Below are positions 14,706-23,648 of a stretch of DNA of 64,000 bases, piece after piece. Origin of the DNA: CAMEON01 sp045531965 (GTDB lineage: Bacteria; Bacillota; Clostridia; Oscillospirales; CAG-272); assembly GCA_045531965.1 (NCBI GenBank), contig JAZSFA010000113.1:62001-126000 (forward strand). Direction: 5' to 3'. Under the pieces are notes generated by a model. The model made no database searches. It worked only from the letters and a program-made list of their open reading frames with translations, and was not told the origin of the DNA. The translations under genes were made by a program, and so were the position numbers. The stretch's first letter is position 1, and every line of letters begins with the position of its first letter.

Positions 14706-17700
14706 TCATCTCTTTTGTTTCTTTTTCAAGGCAAGCCATGCCAAAGGCAAGAACGCGGACCATGCACCAATAACGATGGAAGCACAACCTTGACCATCCA
14801 CGTTTTGGGTGTCGTGGTTTTCCGTCGTTGTCGCCTCGAGCGTACCCGTTTCATCGGTCACCACAGGTTCTTCAGGTACATCGGTGGTCGGCTCTGTGGG
14901 ATCATCGCTTTCGGGAAGAGTCGTCTCCTCCTCCACAGGAAGCAGTGCCAAAAGTTTTTCCGCAAAGTCATTGGCTTGAGACTGAGTCAATGTTGCGTCT
15001 TCAAGGGCGGCTTTGGCATCTGCATATGCTTTGATGCTCTCGTCGCCTATCTCCGTCATGTACTTGGAGATGGCTTCTTCAATCACAGTTTTATCGCAGA
15101 TGGGCTTTCCGTAGGCTTCGATCTCACTAAACTGCAAGAGGTAGCCGTCCACGCCGCCGCCACGGAGCTTGGTGCCCATAAAGCGGAGGAATCGGCCGTT
15201 GACGCTGCCACCCTCGGGGGTCACTTCAAGGGGAGCGGAGGGGCTTGCGGCGCCTGTAACTTGGGAGAAATCTGTCCAATTTTTGCCGTCTGTAGAGACG
15301 GACAGGGTGTAATCCTCGGGGAACGCGCCCAGAGGCGTGATCTTAACTTTTTCCAAAGCAAAGATATCACCAAAGTCGATGATGACGTACTCGGTGCCGT
15401 CGGGGGTGGGGTTACGGCCCACGTTGGAGGTGTAGCCGTTGCCGTCACCGGCGATACCGTCGTTGATGTAGCTCTGGGACCAGCCCCATTGCTTATAGGG
15501 GGAATCGGGAGCGGCGGAGGACACGTAGGTGGTCTTGTTCAGGGCGATGTTGTCGCCGTCCTTGTAATCCACCACGATATTTTCACCGATGATCTGACCG
15601 ATGGCCTGCATGTCGCCCAGAGTGCCGTCATCGTTGTAGACCTCGATCTCGCAAATGGCACCGGCGCGGCGGCCTTTGGGAATGTCGATGCGGATATACC
15701 GGGCTTTCTTGGTATCAAAGGTGACAGAGATACCCGAGTCTCCCGTGATCTTGCAGTCCTTGACCTCTGCGGCGGTGGTGTAGCTCTTGCCGTCCTCGGA
15801 AACAGAAACCGTGAAATCCGTGGGGAAGGTCTTACCGTAATCAAAAACATCGCCACTGGGGTAGAAGTCCATGCGGTTGACATCACGGACAGCGCCCAGA
15901 TCTATGGTGATCTGCCCCTCGGCTCTGTTGTTGGTAGCCCAGCCCATAAGTGAGCCATCGGAGAAACGAACACCGTCGGTGAGCAGGTCGATATAATAGC
16001 CGTTGGCACCCTGGGAGGTGGTAGCGGTAACCGAAGCCTCGGGAAGAACCGCCAGATTGGTGTTAGGCGCGGGAGTCTCGGTGTTCGGGGCCTTATAGTG
16101 ATCAAAGCCCTCGGGGAGAGCGATGAGCATACCGTCGCCGGCTGCCAATTCCAGGGTCAGGTTCTGACCGTCCATGGTCAAGGCCTTGAGAGAGCCGTCC
16201 ACACGGCTGACCTCGTGGAGGGATGTTATCGCCTTATCGAAAGTCAGCTTGACAGTCTGCTTTTGGGAGAAGTTGTTGTTGACCACCATCAGGTAGTTGC
16301 GTCCTGTCTCCTTGTGACGGAGGAAAGACACGGTGTAATTCTTTTGGTCGGTGGGCTGAACGAAGAAGTCCTCAGGGATGGCGGGCTGACCCCAAGTCTC
16401 ACCGTTGAGGTAGATCTCCAGGGCGTCGCACTTGACCAGCGTCTCGCCGATAGCCAAGATCTCATGGTTAATAGTCTTGATGGTCTCATAGTGGGCATTG
16501 GGCTTGCCGTCGGCAGAGATGATACCATCCGAGAAGGGCTCAGAGCGGTTCACGGGTGTAAACCACGTAAAGAAGGAAAGCTGCTTGAATCCGAACGCCA
16601 AGGACAGATACATCTCATAACGGATCTCGGAGTCGGTGGGACGGCGGAATGCCACGTCCTGACGCACAGTTTGAATGTAAAGACCGGTCTTGACACTGTT
16701 ATCCAAACCCGCGTCATGGACGGTACGCATATTGGCCATGAAGGTATCTCTTGCCATGACTCCTGCCTGGAGCAGGAAGGGATAGTGGTCGAACATGATG
16801 TAGTCCAGAGGATAGCCCGAATTGGCACACAGCTTTGCCCAGTCGTTTATCTGATTATAGTACTGTTTCTGAGAAGAGTAAGCGTGACCGGGCAGGAAAT
16901 TCAGATGCATATAGGCATCGGGCGCCGCCTTTTTCAGCGCGATATAGGCGGGAACAAATTCATTGGCGTTGAAGGGCTCGTCAAGGATATAGAAGCCGTA
17001 AGCGCCGGGGACGTTCTTGTATTTGTTCACGTATTCTGCGATCTGCGCCTCGGACTTACCTAAAAGATTGCGTCCGAAATTGCCGTCGGAGACGGTCATA
17101 CCGATGCCGTATTTGGCACACAGCGCCAGCATCTTGGCTTGATTTTCAGGGGTGGCAAGGGTCTCCTCGCCTGCGCCCAGCACCCAGTTGACGCCCGCGT
17201 CGGCAATGAGCTTATACTGCTCGTCGGTGATGTACTCGGGTGTGGGGGGCCAGAAGATGGAGATGAGGATATTCTCGTCAAAGTCGAATTTCTTGTCTAC
17301 AACCGACACAGCAACCTCGGAGGAAAGACCCAAAGAAGCGCAGGTCACGGTAATAGTGGCCTTACCCAGCTTCTTGGCGGTGATCTTGCCGCCCGCATCC
17401 ACGGTGACCACGGAGGTGTCGCTGCTCTTGTAGGTCACGGCAGGGGTGTCGCTGCCCGTGCCGATAAAGGTGGGCGTGATGGTATCGGTATCACCCACCA
17501 GCAGCTCGTATGCCGAGCGATTCGTAGACATGGACGCATTGGCTTTTCCGTAAACCGCGACTTCTCCAAGCTGCACCAAAGCGCCGTCGCCCGTGACAGT
17601 ATGGCTTCGCTCAGTCACGTGGATCTGCACGTAGGCAGCAGTCATAGTGGCAAAGGAGTGAACGGCGGGCTCGGTAGGCTTGCCCACGTCACAAGTGCCG

Positions 17701-18140
17701 TCGGCAACTTTGGTGTAGGTCTTACCGTCCGCAGATACGGAAACCGTATACTTGGCAGGGAAGCATCCGTTGGGGAACAGAGCAATACAGGAGATCTCGG
17801 AGGGAGAGGGAAGCTGAAGGGTGACGGTCACAGGTTCGTTGCGATCCATTTCCTTGTCGTAAGGATCGGTAGACCAACCGTTGCCCAGCTTGCCATCCAC
17901 CAACATAGCCTTAGACCAGTTTTCGGTGGGCATCTCGTAGCTGTTTTGTCCACCCGCTCGATTTTCTGTACATTTGGACAGGGTAACGGTAGAGCCTACA
18001 GCCACGTTGGCTGTGCCCTTGGGCGCGCAGGATTCAATGGTCGCGGAGGCAGACACAGGAAGCACAGTCAGCGTGCCCAGCAGCAGAATCAGCGCGAGAA
18101 TCCCCGCAAGGGTTTCCTTCATGGTGGTTTTCTTTGTCAT
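14706..18140 (-). CDS. Large secreted carbohydrate-active protein: discoidin domains, Big domain, glycosidase-like barrel
   Basis: 1144 residues. Signal peptide 1-32; F5/8C-type (CBM32-like) domain about 50-200 (LVDGKLGNGWSTDP ... LGEVAVYGKA); bacterial Ig-like (Big2) about 205-290; TIM-barrel-like region about 290-640 with GFYILDEPF near 386, where the acid may be catalytic; beta domain to about 700; two more F5/8C domains (about 715-870 and 885-1040); a helical FIVAR-like stretch; a TEEP-rich linker; and a C-terminal hydrophobic anchor ending KKKQKR. Probably wall/membrane-attached and acting on host or plant glycans. The exact enzyme family is not recognised. A GAAAGGATGG site precedes the ATG. 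A cyclophilin lipoprotein gene lies 26 bases upstream on the same strand. Confidence 0.85.
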   Translation of the reverse strand: MTKKTTMKETLAGILALILLLGTLTVLPVSASATIESCAPKGTANVAVGSTVTLSKCTENRAGGQNSYEMPTENWSKAMLVDGKLGNGWSTDPYDKEMDRNEPVTVTLQLPSPSEISCIALFPNGCFPAKYTVSVSADGKTYTKVADGTCDVGKPTEPAVHSFATMTAAYVQIHVTERSHTVTGDGALVQLGEVAVYGKANASMSTNRSAYELLVGDTDTITPTFIGTGSDTPAVTYKSSDTSVVTVDAGGKITAKKLGKATITVTCASLGLSSEVAVSVVDKKFDFDENILISIFWPPTPEYITDEQYKLIADAGVNWVLGAGEETLATPENQAKMLALCAKYGIGMTVSDGNFGRNLLGKSEAQIAEYVNKYKNVPGAYGFYILDEPFNANEFVPAYIALKKAAPDAYMHLNFLPGHAYSSQKQYYNQINDWAKLCANSGYPLDYIMFDHYPFLLQAGVMARDTFMANMRTVHDAGLDNSVKTGLYIQTVRQDVAFRRPTDSEIRYEMYLSLAFGFKQLSFFTWFTPVNRSEPFSDGIISADGKPNAHYETIKTINHEILAIGETLVKCDALEIYLNGETWGQPAIPEDFFVQPTDQKNYTVSFLRHKETGRNYLMVVNNNFSQKQTVKLTFDKAITSLHEVSRVDGSLKALTMDGQNLTLELAAGDGMLIALPEGFDHYKAPNTETPAPNTNLAVLPEASVTATTSQGANGYYIDLLTDGVRFSDGSLMGWATNNRAEGQITIDLGAVRDVNRMDFYPSGDVFDYGKTFPTDFTVSVSEDGKSYTTAAEVKDCKITGDSGISVTFDTKKARYIRIDIPKGRRAGAICEIEVYNDDGTLGDMQAIGQIIGENIVVDYKDGDNIALNKTTYVSSAAPDSPYKQWGWSQSYINDGIAGDGNGYTSNVGRNPTPDGTEYVIIDFGDIFALEKVKITPLGAFPEDYTLSVSTDGKNWTDFSQVTGAASPSAPLEVTPEGGSVNGRFLRFMGTKLRGGGVDGYLLQFSEIEAYGKPICDKTVIEEAISKYMTEIGDESIKAYADAKAALEDATLTQSQANDFAEKLLALLPVEEETTLPESDDPTEPTTDVPEEPVVTDETGTLEATTTENHDTQNVDGQGCASIVIGAWSAFLPLAWLALKKKQKR

Positions 18141-18166
18141 AGGTTTTCCATCCTTTCATTAAAATC

Positions 18167-18874
18167 TTAATTGGGAATAACGAAACAGACCTTTTCCATG
18201 ATAACGTCCTCTACGGGGTCAGACAATTCACCGACTCTGTTGTACTGCACCTCCACGTTTGCGATGGAATCCACTGTTTCAAGACCTGCCACAACATATC
18301 CGAACGCGGCATAGCTACCGTCAAGAAACGTAGAATCAGCGTCACAAATAAAGAACTGGGAGTAGGCGCTGTCGGGAATTGTGGTCCGTGCCATGGAAAC
18401 GACACCGCGAAGATGTTTCAAATGATTGGGCACACCGTTTGCCAAAAATTCTCCCTTGATGGCAGGCGCAGAGGGATCGCTGATGCCGTCGCCGTCGGGG
18501 TCGCCGCCCTGGATCATAAAGCCCTTGTAAATGCGGTGGAAGGTAACGCCGTCGTAAAAGCCCTGACCCACCAGTTTTTGGAAGTTATCCACCGTAATGG
18601 GTGCCACTTCAGCACGAAGTCGCAGGATGATATCGCCATGATCTTTCACGGTGATCTTGATATATTCGGTGATCTCCGTCGTTTCGGTAAAGTCGGAAAT
18701 CTCTTTGCTGTCGATCTCCGCTTTGACTTCCGCCATGGTCAAGACGTAAATGGTCTCCGCTTCGGTGGTCTCTTCCGCCTTTTGAGAGCCGGCCTGATCA
18801 CAGGCGACGCAGACAAACGTCGAAACAGCCGCCATAAGCAGGGACAAAACACATTTGATTTTCATAAGTTCCAT
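18167..18874 (-). CDS. Cyclophilin-type peptidyl-prolyl isomerase lipoprotein
   Basis: 235 residues. Lipoprotein signal with lipobox VCVAC (Cys about 25), then an acidic linker and a cyclophilin domain. GFYDGVTFHRIYKGFMIQGG (about 107-126) carries the catalytic Arg and Gln; MARTTIPDSAYSQFFI follows. It speeds proline isomerisation in secreted proteins at the outer face of the membrane. The active-site Trp of human CypA is not evident, as in many bacterial forms. An alternative ATG three codons in (18865) fits the ribosome site about as well. It probably heads a transcript running into the large surface protein. Confidence 0.88.
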   Translation of the reverse strand: MELMKIKCVLSLLMAAVSTFVCVACDQAGSQKAEETTEAETIYVLTMAEVKAEIDSKEISDFTETTEITEYIKITVKDHGDIILRLRAEVAPITVDNFQKLVGQGFYDGVTFHRIYKGFMIQGGDPDGDGISDPSAPAIKGEFLANGVPNHLKHLRGVVSMARTTIPDSAYSQFFICDADSTFLDGSYAAFGYVVAGLETVDSIANVEVQYNRVGELSDPVEDVIMEKVCFVIPN

Positions 18875-18944
18875 ATTCCTTTTTTATGAAAAAGGCTTCC
18901 CGAGGAGTCAGCCTATGGATGACGCTGGAAAGCCTTTCAAATAA

Positions 18945-19661
18945 TCAATGATTGTGGTTGTCTTTGACAAAGACGATCTTTTCGATGATCACGTCCTTGA
19001 TGGGATCCGACTTTTCACCAGAGCTGTTCGCCTGCACCTCAACGGCGGCGATGGAGTCAACGGTATCCATACCTGCCACGACGTAACCGAAAGAGGCATA
19101 TTTACCATCCAAGTGATCGGAAGTCTCGTCGCAGATGAAGAACTGGCAGGACGCACTATCAGGCTCGTTGCCGCGAGCCATGGAGATGACGCCGCGGACG
19201 TGCTTCAGGTTGTTCTCAAAGCCGTTCTCGGTAAATTCGCCCTTGATTTTCTCACCGGAATCTCCCGTGCCGTTACCCTTAGGGTCGCCGCCCTGGATCA
19301 TAAAGTTCTTGTATACGCGGTGGAAGGTGAGACCGTTGTAGAATCCGTCTGCTACCAGCTTTTGGAAGTTCTTTACCGTTTCGGGCGCGATGTCGGGACG
19401 GAGACGAACCACGATATCGCCATGATCCTTCACCGTGATCTTTACGTATTTGGTTTTAGAGGAGGTCTCCGTAAAGTCGGTAACCTTATGACTGTTGATC
19501 TGTGCTTGGATCTCCGTCATATCCACCTCACCGCTGGGTATCAGCATAGCGGCAACAACAACACCTGCCATGACAATAACCGCGGCAACGACAATGATGA
19601 CGACCAGTACGGCATCACTCATTTTTTTCTTTTTGGGCTGTACATTCTTTTTTGCAGACAT
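18945..19661 (-). CDS. Membrane-anchored cyclophilin-type peptidyl-prolyl isomerase
   Basis: 238 residues: Lys-rich N-terminus, one TM helix (about 18-40), then a cyclophilin domain with GLTFHRVYKNFMIQGGDPKG and SASCQFFI. Paralogue of the downstream lipoprotein copy, but anchored by a helix instead of a lipid. The start at 19661 was chosen because the transcript should begin near 19712 and GAAAGG lies 10 bases upstream; longer in-frame starts lie before the -10 box. Tandem duplication with divergent anchoring. Confidence 0.88.
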   Translation of the reverse strand: MSAKKNVQPKKKKMSDAVLVVIIVVAAVIVMAGVVVAAMLIPSGEVDMTEIQAQINSHKVTDFTETSSKTKYVKITVKDHGDIVVRLRPDIAPETVKNFQKLVADGFYNGLTFHRVYKNFMIQGGDPKGNGTGDSGEKIKGEFTENGFENNLKHVRGVISMARGNEPDSASCQFFICDETSDHLDGKYASFGYVVAGMDTVDSIAAVEVQANSSGEKSDPIKDVIIEKIVFVKDNHNH

Positions 19662-19719
19662 ACGTCTTTTTCCTTTCTTTGACACACGGACAGTATCCGC
19701 TTTATGATATATATTCATT

Positions 19720-19748
19720 ATTGTATCATTTTTTCTCGGGATTGTCAA
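19720..19748 (-). promoter_or_regulatory. Sigma-A promoter of the cyclophilin pair
   Basis: Minus-strand TTGACA (19743-19748), 17 bases, TACAAT (19720-19725). Confidence 0.9.
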
Positions 19749-19824
19749 GGAAAATCCGTCTAACAGGAAATATTTGTGCATCCCGATGCCATACTATGGT
19801 AGCAAAACCCCGAAAGGAGGCATT

Positions 19825-20940
19825 ATGTTATCCTCATCCTCTCACGATCATCGCCTATACCGTGCCGCCGCCATTCTATTTCTAATAATCAGCGGTGTGC
19901 TCGGCGTGTTTTTTTGCCTGCGCTATCTTTTCCCCATACTTCTGCCCTTTCTTATCGCATGGTTGCTTTCGCTGGCGGTGCGACCTTTGGTCAATAAGAT
20001 TGCCGGGAAACGGCGGTTGTTCCGCGGTATCGTCACCGGAATTTTGGTGTTGCTCTTCGTGGGGCTGTTGGTCTTTGGTTTGATCAAAGCTTGCGAGCAG
20101 GGGGTAGAAGAACTTGGAAAGCTAATGGAGCGGCTTGCCTCGGAGGAGGCGGACGGTCACGGCTTGTTTTCGTCTCTTTCCGGTTGGATCACTTCCCTTT
20201 CAGAGCACCTGCCCTTCTTGGATCGGTTTTCAGATCATCCTGCTTTCGATCAGTTTTGCGCTGCGTTGGACGAGGCAGTCCGTACCGCCGCTGAATCTTC
20301 CCTCAAGCTGTTAGGAGAGAAGATCCCTGCCGCCATCCTGTCTTTTGTCAGCCGATTGCCGTCGGTGCTGATCTTTTCCACATCCCTGTTGCTCTCCTGC
20401 TACTATTTCAGCGCTGACACAGACAAACCCGGCGATCAACTGAGCCGACGGTTACCCGAAAACTTCAGAACTTCCTTTTATATATGGCAAGCCAAAATCC
20501 AAAAGGCTTTGGGACAATATCTCCGCGCCTACCTTCTTCTGAGCGCGTTGACCCTCGGAGAAATGCTTCTGGGACTGACGTTGCTTAGAGTTCCTTACGC
20601 CTTTCTTTTAGCGATTGTCATTGCGCTGGTGGATTTTCTGCCTCTGCTGGGAGCGGGGACAGTTCTGATACCCTGGGCATTATTTTGCCTTGTGACAGGC
20701 AATGGCGGTCTCGCCACAGGGCTGCTTATCCTGTTTGGTATCCATACGTTGTTTCGCCAGATCGCCGAGCCTCGCCTTGTCAGCCGGGAGCTGGGACTTC
20801 CCCCTGTTACGTCTCTTATCGCCGTCTATGCGGGATGGCAGCTATTGGGCGTGGGCGGCATGTTGATCGCCCCCTTGATCGCCATGGTCATCAAGGAGCT
20901 TATGACAGCTCAAGAAACGGCACCCCATACTAAAACCTGA
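19825..20940 (+). CDS. AI-2E/YtvI-family integral membrane protein
   Basis: 371 residues, about 8 TM helices: two N-terminal hairpins with FLIAWLLSLAVRPLVN (typical AI-2E/YtvI), a long extracytoplasmic loop rich in helices, and a C-terminal bundle with LVDFLPLLGAGTVLIPWA and PRLVSRELGLPP. YtvI is a sporulation membrane protein in Bacillus; wider relatives export small molecules or ions. Function here is unproven. The start at 19825 follows AAAGGAGG by 5 bases; the frame is open upstream, but without a good site. Confidence 0.85.
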   Translation: MLSSSSHDHRLYRAAAILFLIISGVLGVFFCLRYLFPILLPFLIAWLLSLAVRPLVNKIAGKRRLFRGIVTGILVLLFVGLLVFGLIKACEQGVEELGKLMERLASEEADGHGLFSSLSGWITSLSEHLPFLDRFSDHPAFDQFCAALDEAVRTAAESSLKLLGEKIPAAILSFVSRLPSVLIFSTSLLLSCYYFSADTDKPGDQLSRRLPENFRTSFYIWQAKIQKALGQYLRAYLLLSALTLGEMLLGLTLLRVPYAFLLAIVIALVDFLPLLGAGTVLIPWALFCLVTGNGGLATGLLILFGIHTLFRQIAEPRLVSRELGLPPVTSLIAVYAGWQLLGVGGMLIAPLIAMVIKELMTAQETAPHTKT

Positions 20941-20969
20941 CAGATCCGTACCTTCTCTGTAAAAAGCAG

Positions 20970-20998
20970 TTGACAAGCCTCTCTTTTCGTGATACAAT
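20970..20998 (+). promoter_or_regulatory. Sigma-A promoter of the 5'-nucleotidase gene
   Basis: TTGACA (20970-20975), 17 bases, TACAAT (20993-20998). Confidence 0.92.
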
Positions 20999-21030
20999 GA
21001 ACACAGTTCGAATATTTCGGAGGAATTGCT

Positions 21031-22572
21031 TTGAAAAAACAACTTCTTTTGCTGTTACTGGCTTTTTTGTTTGCCTTTAAAGGATGTCAGACTCCGCCCC
21101 CCGAGGAAGAACACCCCACCGAACCTCCCGTTTGCGAAGCCGACGCACACGAGGATGCGGGCGATGATGGGTACTGTGATCTATGCGGAGAATATGTCAT
21201 TGTTCTTTTGGATTTTTATGCCCTCAATGACTTGCACGGCAAATTTGCCGATGGCAGCAACCATATTGGACTGGACGAGATGACCACCTATCTGAAAACC
21301 GTCATGGCGGCGGACGAGGAAGCCTTCCTGCTGTCGGCAGGCGACATGTGGCAAGGCAGTGCAGAATCCAACAACACCGACGGTCATATCATCACTGACT
21401 GGATGAACGCCCTGGACTTTGATGCCATGGTGCTTGGCAACCACGAATACGACTGGGGTGAGGATGCCATCAGGTCCAATGCTGAAATTGCCGACTTTCC
21501 CTTCCTTGCTATCAACATCTACGAAAAGGCGGACAATCGTCTCGTTGACTATTGCCAGCCCTCGATTCTGATCGACCGCGGGGACGTGCAGGTTGGTATC
21601 ATTGGCGCGATGGGAGACTGCTATTCCTCCATTTCCGGAGATAAAACCCAAGACATCTACTTTGTCAACGGCAGCCGTCTGACGGCGCTTGTGAAAGAAG
21701 AAGCTAACCGTCTGCGTGCTGAAGGCGCCGATTTGATCGTTTATGTCATTCATGATGGCTATGGTAAAAGCAACTCCGGCGGAACCTCTTTTGTCACAGA
21801 TGCCGCGCTGTCTTCCTATTATGATATTGCCCTGTCCGACGGCTACGTGGATCTGGTATTCGAGGGACACACCCACCAGCGTTATGTCATGAGAGACAGT
21901 TGGGGGGTGCATCACCTTCAGGGCGGCGGAGAAAACAAGGGACTGTCCCATGCCGAAATTGCGGTCAACATCGCCAACGGCACCCACAGCCTCAACAACG
22001 CCGAGTTTGTCACCTCATCTCAATATCAGAACATGGAAGACGATGCCCTGATCAACGAGCTTTTGAACAAATACGCCGATCAGATTTCCGATGCCCAACG
22101 GATCGTGGGGCACAACAGCCGCTATCGCAACAGTACCGAACTACGCAATCTGGTTGCCGAGCTTTACTACAACGCGGGCATAGACGTTTGGGGCGAGGAC
22201 TACGACATCACCCTCGGCGGCGGCTTTATTTCGGTGAGAAGCCCCTATGAACTGCCCGCGGGCGACGTCTCTTACGCTACGCTTCAGTCCATCTTCCCCT
22301 TTGACAACGATCTGGTTCTTTGTTCTATTCAAGGAAGGGATCTGTTGTCCAGATTTATCAACACCTCCAACAGCAATTATTTCATCTATCCCAATAAGGG
22401 GCAGCTCAACGCGTCGCAAACCATTGATCCCAACAAAACCTACTATATCGTCACCGACACCTATTGCTCCACCTACGCCCCCAACCGATTGACCGAGGTG
22501 GCGCGCTATGAAGCGGGGGTCTACGCCCGGGATCTTTTGGCAGATTACATAGAAGCCGGCGGCATGAACTAA
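21031..22572 (+). CDS. Secreted 5'-nucleotidase / UshA-family metallophosphatase
   Basis: 513 residues. TTG start, fixed by CGGAGG 8 bases upstream and a promoter just before. The signal peptide ends FAFKGC, a poor lipobox (Lys at -2), so lipidation is uncertain. A small HEDAGDDGYCDLCG Cys/Asp-rich motif follows (about 40-54). The calcineurin-like metal site is complete: NDLHGKF, GDMWQG, GNHEYDWG and GHTHQRY. The C-terminal 5'-nucleotidase domain includes GGGFISVRSPYELPAGDVSY and FPFDNDLVL. It probably salvages phosphate and nucleosides outside the cell. Confidence 0.92.
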   Translation: MKKQLLLLLLAFLFAFKGCQTPPPEEEHPTEPPVCEADAHEDAGDDGYCDLCGEYVIVLLDFYALNDLHGKFADGSNHIGLDEMTTYLKTVMAADEEAFLLSAGDMWQGSAESNNTDGHIITDWMNALDFDAMVLGNHEYDWGEDAIRSNAEIADFPFLAINIYEKADNRLVDYCQPSILIDRGDVQVGIIGAMGDCYSSISGDKTQDIYFVNGSRLTALVKEEANRLRAEGADLIVYVIHDGYGKSNSGGTSFVTDAALSSYYDIALSDGYVDLVFEGHTHQRYVMRDSWGVHHLQGGGENKGLSHAEIAVNIANGTHSLNNAEFVTSSQYQNMEDDALINELLNKYADQISDAQRIVGHNSRYRNSTELRNLVAELYYNAGIDVWGEDYDITLGGGFISVRSPYELPAGDVSYATLQSIFPFDNDLVLCSIQGRDLLSRFINTSNSNYFIYPNKGQLNASQTIDPNKTYYIVTDTYCSTYAPNRLTEVARYEAGVYARDLLADYIEAGGMN

Positions 22573-22605
22573 AAAAGTCTATCCCCCGAAAGGAGATAGA
22601 CTTTG
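22573..22605 (-). terminator. Terminator between convergent genes
   Basis: AAAGTCTATC/GATAGACTTT stem (22574-22583, 22595-22604), T6 on the minus strand; mainly ends the YwaF-like gene. Confidence 0.8.
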
Positions 22606-22613
22606 CTTGCGAA

Positions 22614-23432
22614 TTAAGATCGTCTCTGCGAGGCGGTCTTTTTTCGTTTTTGATGTATGAAGTAACCGGGCAGATACGGTGCCGCGTGAATGATCAGATA
22701 CAGGACATAAACCATCAACACCGACAGCCAATCCGGGGTTGCTGCGCCGATGGGCGCAAAGAAGAAGGAGCTGAGCTTGAAAAACATATAGTCCGAGCCA
22801 ATGCGCGAAAAATTCACCAAATTTGCGACGATAGACACGCCCAGCGCAGGAATCGCAGGCAACAGCAGGTCTGTCACGGTTTGGGCATTTTTGTAAGAGT
22901 GGAAACCCGATTTCAGCATCACAAGAGCACAAAAAACAATGGCGCTGTGATAGAAAAAGGTATGAAAGCCCGCAAAAGAAATACAGGAATAGCTGTTCAG
23001 TACCGTGGCGGGGTATACGTAATTGATGATACCCCCCAGCAGTCCTAGCGAGCAAACGTAACCGCAACCCATGTAGCGCAACTTCCCCTTGCCCCAAATG
23101 GCAAAGGGCATGGCATACATAAAAATACTGCAAGGGTATAGCGGAAGAATCCCGCCCCACTCAAAGCTGACCGTCTTTCCCGAATAGGTTTCCCATAGGA
23201 TTTTAGCAACCTCAAGAACCACCGTCAGTCCCCAGATCACCCCGAAAACCACCCGGATTGTCTTCTCATCCTTCTTCGCCAGTCGCAATCCCCCAAAAAT
23301 CACCAGTCCCAAAACAACTGCCGCAAAAATCAGATGCAGCGGTGTGAACATGGTTCCCGGAAGTTCGGACGCAGGGGGGAGAAAATCCTTATGCGTGAAA
23401 AAATGCTTCAAAAGCTCGGTCAAATGATGCAT
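22614..23432 (-). CDS. YwaF-family integral membrane protein
   Basis: 272 residues, about 7-8 TM helices. FTPLHLIFAAVVLGLVIFGG near 28-47, then LPLYPCSIFMYAMPFA and GGIINYVYPATVLNSYSCIS, then FHTFFYHSAIVFC, match the conserved YwaF/TIGR02206 membrane family, of unknown function. The His/Phe/Tyr-rich core is typical of it. AAAGGA precedes the ATG. Monocistronic, facing the 5'-nucleotidase gene. Confidence 0.8.
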   Translation of the reverse strand: MHHLTELLKHFFTHKDFLPPASELPGTMFTPLHLIFAAVVLGLVIFGGLRLAKKDEKTIRVVFGVIWGLTVVLEVAKILWETYSGKTVSFEWGGILPLYPCSIFMYAMPFAIWGKGKLRYMGCGYVCSLGLLGGIINYVYPATVLNSYSCISFAGFHTFFYHSAIVFCALVMLKSGFHSYKNAQTVTDLLLPAIPALGVSIVANLVNFSRIGSDYMFFKLSSFFFAPIGAATPDWLSVLMVYVLYLIIHAAPYLPGYFIHQKRKKTASQRRS

Positions 23433-23468
23433 ATTCGTTTCCTTTAATCAAGTTGTCGTTTGCCACCC

Positions 23469-23497
23469 ATTATACACGATCCCGAAAGCAAAAACAA
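23469..23497 (-). promoter_or_regulatory. Promoter of the YwaF-like gene
   Basis: Minus-strand TTGTTT (23492-23497), 17 bases, TATAAT (23469-23474). Confidence 0.7.
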
Positions 23498-23588
23498 GAA
23501 AGCTGCCGGATTCTTCATAAAAATTAAGAATTGAGGAAGCGGCTCGGCACAAGATGACATCACCATATAAGAAAAAAAAAGGCAAGGC

Positions 23589-23617
23589 TTGACAACAGAA
23601 ACCTCGTATGCTATAAT
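23589..23617 (+). promoter_or_regulatory. Sigma-A promoter of lipoprotein gene
   Basis: TTGACA (23589-23594), 17 bases, TATAAT (23612-23617). Confidence 0.92.
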
Positions 23618-23648
23618 GAAATAAACTGAACGATTAAGGAGGAACGCA

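Noticed and set aside
19774..19824. Earlier start for the YtvI-like protein
   Set aside because: The frame is open but AAAGGAGG clearly selects the ATG at 19825.
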